In this document: in pieces, positions 55,322 to 64,000 of the stretch
Layout of the letters: each line of letters opens with the position of its first letter
How positions within the stretch are numbered: position 1 is the stretch's first letter
Source: Psychrobacter sp. NG254
GTDB lineage: Bacteria > Pseudomonadota > Gammaproteobacteria > Pseudomonadales > Moraxellaceae
Assembly (NCBI RefSeq): GCF_015277735.1
Contig: NZ_JADHDA010000002.1
Coordinates: 594,004 to 658,003 of the forward strand
DNA length: 64,000 nt
Direction of reading: 5' to 3'
Notes under the pieces: generated by a model
Database searches by the model: none
What the model was told of the DNA's origin: nothing
The model's input: the letters and a program-made list of their open reading frames with translations, nothing else
Position numbers and translations under genes: made by a program

Positions 55322-55357
55322 AATATGTCCTTTATTTTGCGTTTTTGTATTTGAATA

Positions 55358-55405
55358 ATTTATATTTTAAGTGACTTATATTTTAGGTGATTTACATTTT
55401 ATATA
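55358..55405. repeat. 16-bp tandem repeat upstream of ohr
   Basis: ATTTATATTTTAAGTG, ACTTATATTTTAGGTG and ATTTACATTTTATATA in tandem. AT-rich, about 37 bp before the ohr start, within the ohr promoter region. Confidence 0.7.
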
Positions 55406-55570
55406 TCAGATAATCTGTACTTCAGACAGCTTGTGTTTCCTTGCTATTTTTGCATGCGCATCCATGTACATCTAGGCTTTGTACATAAGAATGAACGCAC
55501 AACACAGCATAGCAAATTATCTGTATAGGTTAGTGCGTGAGTAGTAAATATTTGCAACAAGTTTGTAAGT

Positions 55571-55618
55571 AGGCTTTTAATGAGGCTTTCAATAAGGCTT
55601 TCAATAAGGCTTTATGAG
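55571..55618. repeat. 12-bp tandem repeat in the ohr/lipoprotein spacer
   Basis: Four units of AGGCTTTCAATA (first and last with changes). The remainder of the 55322-55817 spacer has no gene I can support. Confidence 0.8.
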
Positions 55619-55817
55619 TACCGGATGCAGCAGTAGAGTCTCATTATGTTCTGCTAATAAGTACTAATATTGCCAATGCAGTATCAGTCCATTGCCAACG
55701 ACTGGCTGCTAAAGTTAGAAATGTGCATACGCAGAAAAAAGAGAATGAATAATATAGTTGGTTAGACAGTATCATCCAGATAGATGATGACAATCTGAAT
55801 CATAAGGACAGTGTTCG

Positions 55818-56741
55818 ATGAAGAGAATGATTGCGATACCGAGTGTTTGCCTGTTGACGATGGTGGCTCTCTTGGGTTGCCAAGAAGACGATGGCGAGTA
55901 TGGTTCTGGTAGTAATAAGATTATGCTGACAAGCTTTGCCAATAGCTATGACAGTAATGCCAATGCCAGCGCTATTGCACGAATCGATGAAGCCTACCGC
56001 ACAGGTGCCCGCAACATCAAAACGACCAATATCATCAACAGTTATAGCAATCAGAGTCTGAATGATTTGGACAGAAAAGTGCTGGCAGATAACTTTGAAG
56101 GTCGACTCGAAAATAAAGACATCGAGGTCGATGGCCGTACCGTCAAACGTCCTATTTATGAGAAAAATAGCAATAATAAGCTAGAGTATAAGACAACTTA
56201 TCAAACTCTCAACTTATCAGGCGTTCGTGCCAATAGTTATAGTGCTGGCACGAATACAAACGTCAGTGCTGGCATGACTAGTGATAGTCGCGGTATTCTT
56301 ACTGACTTGAACAACTATCCTGAAATCCCAACTAGCATTGCCTTTCCAGAAGGCTCGGTCTGCTATATCCCTGTGGTCACAAGCGAGCGCTCGTTTTTGG
56401 CATTCAACGATAAAAACAAAACAGGCTATGCCTCGTTAGATAATTGGATTGATGCTGCCAGACAGCGCTTTAGTGACGATAGAGACCACCGCACCTCGCA
56501 GTTTGCCGTTGGCGTAGGCAATGAGCATAAAGCCGCCCAAGTCATGTTTTTTGAGTATGACGATGAGCCCGCTTACGAATACAGCGGCCTTGAATATGCA
56601 AAAAATATCTATGAAGCTAACTATGTGGCTAAAGGCAACACTGATCCAAATACTGACAGTCAACGCGGCTTGGTAAATTGCACCCTCGTCAATGAGGTGG
56701 CTGGAGACTTTTTGGAAGCACAAATTGAGCGCTATTATTGA
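55818..56741 (+). CDS. Orphan lipoprotein of unknown function
   Basis: 307 residues. Signal peptide with lipobox LLGC (cysteine at residue 21), then a Ser/Asn/Gly-rich stretch and a globular part without a domain I know. Two further cysteines (SVCYIP and VNCTLV) could form a disulfide. AAGGA lies upstream of the ATG at 55818. It precedes prfC by 216 bp with no visible terminator. An outer-membrane or periplasmic lipoprotein; no function assigned. Confidence 0.8.
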   Translation: MKRMIAIPSVCLLTMVALLGCQEDDGEYGSGSNKIMLTSFANSYDSNANASAIARIDEAYRTGARNIKTTNIINSYSNQSLNDLDRKVLADNFEGRLENKDIEVDGRTVKRPIYEKNSNNKLEYKTTYQTLNLSGVRANSYSAGTNTNVSAGMTSDSRGILTDLNNYPEIPTSIAFPEGSVCYIPVVTSERSFLAFNDKNKTGYASLDNWIDAARQRFSDDRDHRTSQFAVGVGNEHKAAQVMFFEYDDEPAYEYSGLEYAKNIYEANYVAKGNTDPNTDSQRGLVNCTLVNEVAGDFLEAQIERYY

Positions 56742-56957
56742 GCGTTATCAAGCATCAATAGCAATGCAAGATGAGTGTCACGCTGCGTATCAGAAAGTCT
56801 ACTGACGCGTTCCGCGCGAACGATAGAGCGTGTTTTTTGTGTGCTAATTCTGCACCCTGATGCTAAATCGGCTACAATACGCCCATTATTTATTCTATTT
56901 ATTTAGATTACTGTCTAAAAGACAGCCTTTTTGAAGTTAAGGTTGAAGCCAAAAATT

Positions 56958-58553
56958 ATGAGTGTAGATCCAAAGAAACTGAACAAAGAAGTGGCCAAAC
57001 GCCGCACCTTCGCTATTATCTCGCATCCTGATGCGGGTAAGACCACCATGACCGAGAAACTGTTGTTATGGGGACAGGCGATTCAGGTAGTGGGAGAGGT
57101 TAAAGGTCGTAAGACGGATCGTCACGCGACCTCAGATTGGATGAGTATGGAGCAAGAGCGTGGTATCTCGATTACCACCTCTGTCATGCAGTTTCCGTAT
57201 CAAGACCACATGGTCAACTTACTAGATACACCCGGTCACGCCGACTTTAGTGAAGATACCTACCGCACATTGACTGCTGTGGATAGCGCACTGATGATGG
57301 TGGATGGCGCTAAGGGTGTCGAAGAACGAACCATCAAATTGATGGAGGTTTGCCGCATGCGCGATACGCCTATCATCTCTTTTGTCAATAAACTCGATCG
57401 CCAGATTCGTGAGCCACTTGAGCTACTGAGCGAAATCGAGGCGGTGCTAAAGATTAAATGTATCCCAGTGACGTGGCCGATTGGCATGGGGCAGGATTTT
57501 GTCGGTGTCTATCATTTGACTGAAAACAAAACCTACTTTTATGAAAAAGGTAATGGCGGCAAGATGACGGTCTCCGAGACCCGTGAAGGCTATGACTATC
57601 CAGATATTCGTGAGCGTTTGGGTACGCTCATGTTTGACGCCTTCGAAGAGTCGCTTGAGCTGGTACAAATGGCACTAGAAGAGTTCAGTGTTGAGGCGTT
57701 TTTGGCGGGTGAGATGACGCCAGTACTATTCGGTACAGCGCTGGGTAACTTTGGTGTCAATATGGTGCTAGATACTTTAGTTAAATATGCACCACCGCCC
57801 AAAGCACATCCGACCAATGAGCGTGAAGTGGCCGCGAATGAGACGGCTTTTAGTGGCTTTGTCTTCAAAATTCAGGCAAATATGGATCCGCGCCACCGTG
57901 ACCGTATCGCGTTCTTGCGAGTGTGCTCTGGTAAGTACGAAAAAGGCATGAAGCTCAAGCATGTGCGTTTGGGTAAAGATGTGCGTATCGCTGATGCGTT
58001 GACGTTTTTGGCAGGCGACCGTGAAGCGCTAGAAGAAGCCTATCCGGGTGATATTATTGGTTTGCATAACCACGGAACCATCTCGATCGGTGACAGTTTC
58101 ACCGAAGGCGAGGAGCTGAACTTTACGGGGATTCCACATTTTGCCCCTGAACTGTTTCGTCGCGTGATACTCAAAGATCCGCTAAAGTCAAAAGCATTGC
58201 AAAAAGGCTTACAGCAACTAAGTGAAGAGGGCGCCACTCAGGTGTTTATGCCGCAGATTAATAATGACTTGGTCTTGGGTGCAGTTGGTGTGCTACAGTT
58301 TGAGGTGGTCGCGCATCGTCTCAAAGAAGAGTACAAAGTACAGTGTATCTTTGAGCCGGTCTCAATCGCGACAGTTCGCTGGATTCACTGTGATGATGAA
58401 GTGGCGCTTGCTAAGTTTAAGAAAAAAGCCCATGACCAACTGTCTCTAGATGGCGGTGGCTATTTGACGTATCTCGCACCGTCGCGCGTTAACTTGCAAC
58501 TGATGCAAGACCGCTATCCAGAAATCACGTTTAGCAGTACGCGTGAGCATTAA
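56958..58553 (+). CDS. prfC: Peptide chain release factor 3
   Basis: 531 residues from the ATG at 56958, matching the E. coli length; a TTG nine codons earlier only extends the frame. EF-G-like GTPase that removes RF1/RF2 from the ribosome after termination. G1 [15 protein letters not shown], switch [24 protein letters not shown]3 [15 protein letters not shown]4 NKLDR. Domain II includes [21 protein letters not shown]; the C-terminal domain ends with a [12 protein letters not shown] tail. A small CTGTC/GACAG hairpin lies just upstream (56911-56925). Confidence 0.97.
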   Translation: MSVDPKKLNKEVAKRRTFAIISHPDAGKTTMTEKLLLWGQAIQVVGEVKGRKTDRHATSDWMSMEQERGISITTSVMQFPYQDHMVNLLDTPGHADFSEDTYRTLTAVDSALMMVDGAKGVEERTIKLMEVCRMRDTPIISFVNKLDRQIREPLELLSEIEAVLKIKCIPVTWPIGMGQDFVGVYHLTENKTYFYEKGNGGKMTVSETREGYDYPDIRERLGTLMFDAFEESLELVQMALEEFSVEAFLAGEMTPVLFGTALGNFGVNMVLDTLVKYAPPPKAHPTNEREVAANETAFSGFVFKIQANMDPRHRDRIAFLRVCSGKYEKGMKLKHVRLGKDVRIADALTFLAGDREALEEAYPGDIIGLHNHGTISIGDSFTEGEELNFTGIPHFAPELFRRVILKDPLKSKALQKGLQQLSEEGATQVFMPQINNDLVLGAVGVLQFEVVAHRLKEEYKVQCIFEPVSIATVRWIHCDDEVALAKFKKKAHDQLSLDGGGYLTYLAPSRVNLQLMQDRYPEITFSSTREH

Positions 58554-58584
58554 AGTCAGCCACATCGCGGTATTGTTATCTACT

Positions 58585-58609
58585 AAGACACGCTAGCCGT
58601 GTCTTTTTT
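58585..58609 (+). terminator. Terminator of prfC
   Basis: AAGACACG and CGTGTCTTTTTT pair around CTAGC, 30 bp after the stop. Confidence 0.88.
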
Positions 58610-58755
58610 ATTGTCTGTTATTTATAGGGCAGATGGGGCAAGACCACTATTCAGCCATCAGTAAACCCTTAAAAACACGAACAGTGTTCCTACAATACAT
58701 CACGATTGTTACGATAGAATGTTAAGTAACATTTTATATCTACAAAAAAGGATGC

Positions 58756-59646
58756 ATGGAAGCGATGACTCCATTGAACGTTAATAAGTCTATACTAACT
58801 CATCTCTTTTCAGACAGAGTAAGCCGCATATATCGAATTGGTTTACTCATAAGTGGCTTGCTTTTGGGCGCTACCAGCCTGTCTGCACATGCAGGTAGCC
58901 TCATCAGTAGTAGCCATTATTTTGACTACCAACTACCCGAGTATGTTCAGCAAGCCTGCGGGGAACGTGATAATTGCCCAGATATTGAGATCAAATATCT
59001 TGAGAGTAATCATGGATGGATAAATGAGGCGGTTAATGCGCGTATCAACAGTTTGGTCGTCAATACTGAACCAACTGAATCAGCAACCGTTAAGACGACA
59101 AGCACTCCACAAGAGATAAAAGCTGCGCTTGATGACTTTGCAACATCCCAAATCCAAGACCTGCTCAATGACGTGTCTTGGGGGTATGAGTGGATGGTAA
59201 CGCCTGAGTATTTGGGTCACGTTAATGATTTTGAGCTATTCGACATCAATTCATATGTATTCACTGGTGGTGCCCATGGCATGCCTTATAGCGAGTACTT
59301 AATGTTTGATCTCGGCAGCAAAAAGCAAATAAAATTGGCAGATATGCTACTGGCAAGCCAAAAGCCTCGCTTTGAAGCACTCGCTTATGACGCATACCAA
59401 ACATGGGTGAAAACGGTCACTGATGATGTCAGCAGTTATGAGAAAAGTTGGCCGTTTACGCTGAGCAATGATGTGATATTGACAGACAAAGGCATCGATA
59501 TTCGCTATCAACCTTATGCTATCGGTCCATATGCCTATGGTATGCCGACGCTTAGCATTCCGTACAGTAAGCTTGATACTGTTATAAAACCGCATTTTTT
59601 ACGCAAACAGACAGACAGATATGCAGATAAAAAGATAAAAAGATAA
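58756..59646 (+). CDS. Exported DUF3298/DUF4163 (RsiV-like) protein
   Basis: 296 residues. Signal peptide about 1-46 (LLISGLLLGATSLSAHAG). The C-terminal half carries the family block YVFTGGAHGMPYSEYLMFDLGSKKQIKLADML and the later YAIGPYAYGMPTLSIPYSKL, as in DUF3298 proteins such as the extracytoplasmic part of the lysozyme-sensing anti-sigma RsiV. Here there is no membrane helix after the signal peptide and no sigma factor nearby, so a periplasmic ligand-binding or lysozyme-inhibitor-like role is only a possibility. The first ATG (58756) sits too close to AAGGA; the ATG at 58765 may be the true start. The C-terminus ends in an 8-bp tandem repeat that crosses the stop. Confidence 0.85.
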   Translation: MEAMTPLNVNKSILTHLFSDRVSRIYRIGLLISGLLLGATSLSAHAGSLISSSHYFDYQLPEYVQQACGERDNCPDIEIKYLESNHGWINEAVNARINSLVVNTEPTESATVKTTSTPQEIKAALDDFATSQIQDLLNDVSWGYEWMVTPEYLGHVNDFELFDINSYVFTGGAHGMPYSEYLMFDLGSKKQIKLADMLLASQKPRFEALAYDAYQTWVKTVTDDVSSYEKSWPFTLSNDVILTDKGIDIRYQPYAIGPYAYGMPTLSIPYSKLDTVIKPHFLRKQTDRYADKKIKR

Positions 59647-59656
59647 AAAGATAAAT
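59625..59656. repeat. 8-bp microsatellite spanning a stop codon
   Basis: Four units of AGATAAAA (the last AGATAAAT). The TAA stop of the DUF3298 gene is inside it, so a change of unit number would shift the frame of the last residues. Confidence 0.85.
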
Positions 59657-59743
59657 TCTAGCTGCTATGAGTCAGCTGTGATTTGCACAATGAGTTAAGA
59701 CTTTTTTTAATTTGAAATGTAATAAAAATCAAGGAGTCATTAT

Positions 59744-61036
59744 ATGACGAACGATATAGATAGCGTGAACCCGGCAACAAGTACAAAAACTTGGCAGTTA
59801 AATGCATTAACAGCGGCGTTAGGAGATCTAACGCTAACGGTTGATGATAGCCTCTCAGTTGGCCGTGGTAACGACAATGACGTGGTATTAGGTAGCAAGC
59901 AGGTATCTCGCAATCATGCAGTGCTGAGCGTGTTAGATGGTCAGCTGTACGTGAAGGATTTAGATTCTTCTAACGGCACATTCATCAACGATCGACGTAT
60001 CGAAGGCAATGAATCGAACCTTCTACAAGTAGATGACACGCTTGGCTTTGCTAGCTTTGCTTTTCAGGTGCATACATCAATGGATAATGAAGCAGAGATG
60101 CCTACAGCTACAGCAGATAAGCCAGTAGCGGCAATCGTTCCTAATACTGTTGCCAGTACTGAGTCCGCAGAGATTTTAGATGAGCCAGTGACGGCTGAAG
60201 AAACGGTCACTAATGAGGCAATAACAGAAAACGCTATCATGGAAGATGCTGTTGTCGAAGAGACAATTGTGGCAGATGATTTTGTCGAAGATATGACTGC
60301 TGAAGAGGTTATTGCTGAAGAGATGGTTGAACAACCTATCGTAGAAGAACCCGTTCTGACGAGCAGTGAGCCTATCGTAAAAGAAACGGGTATCGAAGAC
60401 ATTTTACCTACCACAGATACGCCTGACAATGTGTCCAGTGAGACTGACTCAGAGACTGAGACTAATGCACCAAATATCTCTACTGATACTACCGATGTGA
60501 TCGAACCTGTGTCTAAAGAAGCGCCAATTGTCAAAGAAACGGGTATAGATACAGTGCTATCTGCCGCAGACAGTATAGAGCCTTCACCAATTGAAGAGAC
60601 ACCAGTCGTGGAAGAGACGGTATCTAATGACGTTATCTCCGATGACACTATCTCTCATGAGCCTGAAGTGATGGCTGCAGAACCAACGATATCTGCGGAT
60701 AATGAACCCTTAGTAGAGCAGCCAGCAGTAGATGAAGAGCCAGCAGTCCAAGTGGCGCACGACAAAACGACGACGACTGAGCTGCAAGAAGAGGCAGATC
60801 CTGACGTCTTGCGTGCCAAGCAAGCGGCCACATCACAGTTCTCTGGCACGGCAAATCTGGGTCAGTCTCATGATCTTGGTACTCAAGGTAATAACGCTGC
60901 AGACCAACAGATAAGTAACCCTGCCAATGCAGGACACATAGAGAAAAAGCCGAGCGGCGGTTGGTTTATATGGGTATTTGCTGCCATTTTGATTATTGGC
61001 TTGGCATTGTGGTTATTCAATAAAGGTATTGTATAA
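59744..61036 (+). CDS. FHA-domain protein with acidic linker and C-terminal membrane anchor
   Basis: 430 residues. FHA domain (about 28-112) with the phosphothreonine-binding residues: R41 (VGRGNDNDVVL), S55-R56-x-H58 (VSRNHAVL) and N77-G78 (DSSNGTFIN). Residues about 115-395 are very acidic, Thr/Glu/Val-rich and low-complexity, with an eight-residue PIVKETGI unit repeated at 210-217 and 261-268. One C-terminal membrane helix (407-426) makes the protein tail-anchored with the FHA domain in the cytoplasm. AAGGAG precedes the ATG. No Ser/Thr kinase or type VI secretion gene is adjacent, so its phospho-partner is unknown. Confidence 0.88.
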   Translation: MTNDIDSVNPATSTKTWQLNALTAALGDLTLTVDDSLSVGRGNDNDVVLGSKQVSRNHAVLSVLDGQLYVKDLDSSNGTFINDRRIEGNESNLLQVDDTLGFASFAFQVHTSMDNEAEMPTATADKPVAAIVPNTVASTESAEILDEPVTAEETVTNEAITENAIMEDAVVEETIVADDFVEDMTAEEVIAEEMVEQPIVEEPVLTSSEPIVKETGIEDILPTTDTPDNVSSETDSETETNAPNISTDTTDVIEPVSKEAPIVKETGIDTVLSAADSIEPSPIEETPVVEETVSNDVISDDTISHEPEVMAAEPTISADNEPLVEQPAVDEEPAVQVAHDKTTTTELQEEADPDVLRAKQAATSQFSGTANLGQSHDLGTQGNNAADQQISNPANAGHIEKKPSGGWFIWVFAAILIIGLALWLFNKGIV

Positions 61037-61115
61037 CCAACAGTCGCTTATACATGATACTTATGGCTTATAGGTGTCATTGTTAAGTGGAAAGAAAACT
61101 GAGTTTCTATCGCAT

Positions 61116-61154
61116 TAGCGTCAGCATTTAGACAAGGTGTTGGCGCTATTTTTT
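61116..61154 (+). terminator. Terminator of the FHA gene
   Basis: TAGCGTCAGCA and TGTTGGCGCTATTTTTT pair with two G-U contacts. Confidence 0.8.
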
Positions 61155-61312
61155 ATTGATCCGTTGGCTTTTTTTATTTTTTGCCAATGCCGTTGATTCC
61201 ATTAAAAATATCAAGGTGATCCGAATGCAGGCATATATAAATTACTGCAAACGGGATTAACGCTGTCATTTTTTATAATGGATTGACGATAGGCTGCTAA
61301 GCGAGCATTACT

Positions 61313-62809
61313 ATGATGACCTTCGAAGAATACCAAGCATTTAAAGATCAGGGCTTTAGCCATGCACCATTGGTAAAAAAGCGATTGATGGATTCGCAAA
61401 CACCCGTGTCCGTCTTTTCCAAAGTGCGGGATTTGAACGGCTCCGCTTACCTGTTTGAGTCCTTAGTGGGCGGTGAACGTTGGGCGCGATATTCGATGAT
61501 AGGCTTGGGTAGTGATCTGATTGTACAGTATGCTGACGGCAATATGACCACCAAAAAGAACGATCATACCGATACGGAATTGGTCGAAAATCCCTTTGAT
61601 TACATTCGTAAGCTTATGGCACAGTATCAGATGCCAACGGCAGCAGAGGTTCCTACACTACCGAGCTTCAGCGGTGGTCTAGTGGGTTACTTTGGCTATG
61701 ACATGGTGCGCATCATTGAACCAAGTGTGGGCGTGTCTGATGCCCCCAATACGATGTCGATGCCCGACATGTGGTTGATGCTCTCGATGAGTGTCATTGT
61801 CTTTGATAATTTAGAGAACACCTTGTCGATCATCGTCTATGCCGATTGTCAGTCTGAGGACGGCTATAGCTCAGCCATTCGTGAACTCGAAAAAATCGAA
61901 GAAAAACTGGCTGAGCCATCGAACTTGCGTGCGCCAGTGATGCCAACCCCAACATTCACCTCACAGACAGGCGCAGAGAAGTACTGCAGCGATGTAGATA
62001 AGATAAAAGGCTATATCAAGGCAGGAGAGGCCACTCACGTGGTTCCGTCGCAGCGTCTGACGGCAGACTACACAGGTGACTCGCTGGCTGTATATCGTGC
62101 GCTGCGGTACTTAAATCCATCCCCTTATCTGTTCTTAGTGCATGGTTACACGCTTGATGATCACAAGCGTTTTGATATCATCGGTGCCTCTCCTGAAAGT
62201 CTGTCACGTATCGAAAATGGCAAAGTCACTGTACGTCCGTTGGCAGGAACTCGCAAGCGTGGTCGAGACGCAGCAGAAGATTTAGCGCTTGAGCAGGAGC
62301 TGCTCAATGACACCAAAGAAACCACTGAGCACTCAATGTTTATCGATGTGAGTTGCGATGATATGAGCCGCGTCTGTATTGAGGACAGTGTCAAAGTCAC
62401 CGAAAAGATGTTTATTGAGCGTTATTCACAAGTCATGCATATAGTATCCAATGTAGAAGGCACAGTCTTACCGCATAAAGATGCGCTCGATGTGTTCTGT
62501 GCTACTTTTCCCGCTAGTACGCTATCAGGGGTACCCAAAGTCCGTGCCATGCAAATAATCGATGAGGTCGAGCCTGTGCGTCGAACGGTGTTTGGCGGCT
62601 CAGTCGGGTATCTGGGATGGAACGGTGATATGGACACGGCCATCGCAATTCGGACAGCAGTAATGCGCCGTGGTCAGATACATGTTCAAACAGGCGCAGG
62701 GGTTTTTGTTGATTCTCTACCAGAGACTGAATGGAATGAAACCAACAAAAAAGCCTCGTCATTGATAAAAGCGGTAAAAATGGCCTGTAATGGTTTGCAC
62801 ATTCGCTAG
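61313..62809 (+). CDS. trpE: Anthranilate synthase component I
   Basis: 498 residues. Makes anthranilate from chorismate with glutamine-derived ammonia from TrpG (not here). Tryptophan feedback region YLFESLVGGERWARYSMIG (about 44-62); chorismate-binding blocks NPSPYLFLV, GASPESLSRIENGKVTVRPLAGTRKRG, GTVLPHKDALDVFCATFPASTLSGVPKVRAM, and the C-terminal GGSVGYLGWNGDMDTAIAIRT and TGAGVFVDS. One normally invariant segment, expected as DLxRND-x-x-RV, reads DVSCDDMSRV here (confirmed in the DNA at 62344-62373). The rest is typical TrpE rather than PabB. Starts with two ATG codons (61313, 61316). No trp leader peptide is evident. Weak Shine-Dalgarno. Confidence 0.93.
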   Translation: MMTFEEYQAFKDQGFSHAPLVKKRLMDSQTPVSVFSKVRDLNGSAYLFESLVGGERWARYSMIGLGSDLIVQYADGNMTTKKNDHTDTELVENPFDYIRKLMAQYQMPTAAEVPTLPSFSGGLVGYFGYDMVRIIEPSVGVSDAPNTMSMPDMWLMLSMSVIVFDNLENTLSIIVYADCQSEDGYSSAIRELEKIEEKLAEPSNLRAPVMPTPTFTSQTGAEKYCSDVDKIKGYIKAGEATHVVPSQRLTADYTGDSLAVYRALRYLNPSPYLFLVHGYTLDDHKRFDIIGASPESLSRIENGKVTVRPLAGTRKRGRDAAEDLALEQELLNDTKETTEHSMFIDVSCDDMSRVCIEDSVKVTEKMFIERYSQVMHIVSNVEGTVLPHKDALDVFCATFPASTLSGVPKVRAMQIIDEVEPVRRTVFGGSVGYLGWNGDMDTAIAIRTAVMRRGQIHVQTGAGVFVDSLPETEWNETNKKASSLIKAVKMACNGLHIR

Positions 62810-62951
62810 TTAAATAGCCAGCTGTGTGGCAAAAACAAATGCTTTGAACAAAAAGCCAATTTAATGCCATATCTTTATTTAAAAAAATGCTAATTTAATC
62901 AATAGCTTGAGTTTTTCTATTAAGATAATTGAAAAAAAGATGAAAAAGGGC

Positions 62952-62979
62952 TTGCGCATCTCAAAATATTTGATAGAAT
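62952..62979 (+). promoter_or_regulatory. Promoter of the tRNA cluster
   Basis: TTGCGC (62952-62957), 16 bp, TAGAAT (62974-62979), then a pyrimidine/CACC start region about 23 bp before the first tRNA. Confidence 0.65.
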
Positions 62980-63001
62980 AGCCACCACTTTAAGAGAACA
63001 A

Positions 63002-63077
<76 letters not shown>

Positions 63078-63144
63078 TCTCTCTTAAAGTAGCTTTTTAT
63101 GAATATGTCTTAAACTAAAGTCATTTTTGTTTAAAGCAACCTAA

Positions 63145-63228
63145 GGTGGGATTGGGGAGCGGTCAAACCCAACAGACTGTAAATCTGTCGCGAAAGCTTC
63201 GAAGGTTCGAATCCTTCTCCCACCACCA
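63145..63228 (+). tRNA. tRNA-Tyr (anticodon GTA)
   Basis: 84 nt with encoded CCA and a long variable arm (CGCGAAAGCTTCG), typical of bacterial tRNA-Tyr. Acceptor GGTGGGA/TCCCACC; anticodon loop around CTGTAAA gives GTA. Confidence 0.97.
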
Positions 63229-63311
63229 TATTTTTTAAGTTTGTCATAGCGCCAAGCATGCTCGATATACTTAACGACTCTCGATTAGAGTTGGTTCGAA
63301 TAAGAGTAAAT

Positions 63312-63385
63312 GCGGGTGTGGTATAATGGTAACACCTTAGCCTTCCAAGCTAATGACGCGGGTTCGATTCCCGCCACCCGCTCCA
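63312..63385 (+). tRNA. tRNA-Gly (anticodon TCC)
   Basis: 74 nt with encoded CCA. Acceptor GCGGGTG/CACCCGC; anticodon stem-loop TTAGC-CTTCCAA-GCTAA gives TCC. Confidence 0.97.
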
Positions 63386-63488
63386 TATATACACCATCGC
63401 AAAGACTATTAAACATTCATCACGACAGTTATCATTACTACTGTATCGTGATATTTTTTTTAGTGCAGCTCAAAGATTTTTAGCATAC

Positions 63489-63563
<75 letters not shown>

Positions 63564-63677
63564 TTTATTGTTTAAATCTTTTGTGTTTGTTTTGCTATTC
63601 ATATATAGCTTTGCCTCAATGCCGAAATTATAGACTATTGAAACATATAAAATTATTACAGCAAAAAATAATTTAAA

Positions 63678-63701
63678 GGTGACACTGAGGTGTTGCCTTT
63701 T
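63678..63701 (+). terminator. Possible terminator of the tRNA cluster
   Basis: GGTGACAC and GTGTTGCC pair (two G-U) around TGAG and are followed by TTTT. It would separate the tRNAs from tuf, though read-through is possible. Confidence 0.5.
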
Positions 63702-63819
63702 AGTGCTGTGAATTTATCAATGAATATTGAATGTAGTATAAATATATTTCAATACTTGTGGTTAGATTAAAACATAGCAGTATCAATAGCTTGTCATGTT
63801 CAATAGCTCAAAAATTAAG

Positions 63820-63825
63820 TATAAT
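63820..63825 (+). promoter_or_regulatory. Candidate -10 box of a tuf promoter
   Basis: A consensus TATAAT lies 120 bp before the tuf start. A TGTTCA at 63797-63802 is a weak -35 with 17-bp spacing. Confidence 0.4.
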
Positions 63826-63944
63826 GTTTGTTAGGTAAGCCATAGCGTCAACGGTTTGATGGTCTTATAAATATCATGAGCCGTCAAACAGCTATTAACC
63901 GATCTTTGATTGATAAAGATTCACCAAAAAAAGAGGAAATACTC

Positions 63945-64000
63945 ATGGCAAAGGCCAAGTTTGAACGTCTAAAACCACATGTCAACGTTGGTACCATCGG
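63945..64000 (+). CDS. tuf: Elongation factor Tu, N-terminal fragment (cut by window end)
   Basis: The first 18 residues read MAKAKFERLKPHVNVGTI, followed by the start of the G1 loop; this is the invariant EF-Tu N-terminus. AGAGGA precedes the ATG. Position after the four tRNAs corresponds to tufB of E. coli. The rest lies beyond the window. Its exchange factor is tsf at 22932-23813. Confidence 0.96.
   Translation, partial: MAKAKFERLKPHVNVGTI

Noticed and set aside
56807..56821. CGTTC/GAACG mini-palindrome before prfC as an SOS-type operator
   Set aside because: Very short, does not match a LexA box of this group, and prfC is not an SOS gene.
60064..60648. Minus-strand reading frame of 194 codons inside the FHA gene
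   Set aside because: Ser/Thr/Ile/Val-only low-complexity product, the expected shadow of an acidic repetitive gene.

Overview
The window reads as a chromosomal segment of a gammaproteobacterium, most probably a Psychrobacter-like member of the Moraxellaceae. This is inferred from the gene set and protein flavour (metX-metW, D-2-hydroxyglutarate dehydrogenase beside serA, a tRNA(Thr-Tyr-Gly-Thr)-tuf cluster, a GNAT-nitrilase fusion, a BLUF protein, moderate GC with AT-rich spacers); no rRNA or other phylogenetic marker is present to prove it. There is no prophage, integron, CRISPR array, plasmid function or transposase. It is mostly core genome, with small dispersed non-coding elements in the spacers.

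Layout. 1-9.6 kb: end of typA, mscL, a small secreted protein, then a minus-strand group mutM, relA, rlmD, a PolB-type 3'-5' exonuclease-like protein and cysM. 10-16.4 kb: a very large BarA/GacS hybrid kinase, a crotonase-family enzyme and a Bcr/CflA drug exporter. 16.9-21.4 kb: a compact plus-strand operon of a solute-binding lipoprotein, a membrane-bound CheA-like kinase, a CheY-like regulator and two CheX-type phosphatases. This is the most unusual unit in the window. 21.5-26.4 kb: rpsB-tsf, a lytic transglycosylase, and the lrgA-lrgB pair. 26.7-36.6 kb: hflX, a PlsC-type acyltransferase, tas-like aldo/keto reductase, fkpB, a cold-shock/DUF1294 membrane protein, lspA-ileS and a thioredoxin-like protein. 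36.7-49 kb: GNAT-nitrilase fusion, BLUF photoreceptor-like protein, D-2-hydroxyglutarate dehydrogenase facing away from serA, trhO, a Sel1-repeat protein, metX-metW and hemH. 49-62.8 kb: an acidic orphan protein, a beta-helix lipoprotein, a membrane orphan, polA, ohr, an orphan lipoprotein, prfC, a DUF3298 protein, an FHA protein and trpE. 63-64 kb: four tRNA genes followed by the start of tuf.

Two families of short inverted-repeat elements (MITE-like) are scattered through the spacers. Family 1 is about 90-108 bp with ends related to TATAGTCA..GAAC; family 2 is about 175 bp with CTAGGG(C/T)(G/A)TGTC-type ends. Copies touch or create the stop codons of two genes (mutM and the cold-shock/DUF1294 gene). 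Functionally, the window combines translation (rpsB, tsf, ileS, tuf, prfC, typA, rlmD, trhO, tRNAs), sulfur amino acid and serine/tryptophan synthesis (cysM, metX/W, serA, trpE), stress and envelope functions (relA, mscL, ohr, lrgAB, fkpB, lspA) and several signalling proteins. Many starts were re-chosen from ribosome binding sites; each choice is explained in its entry.
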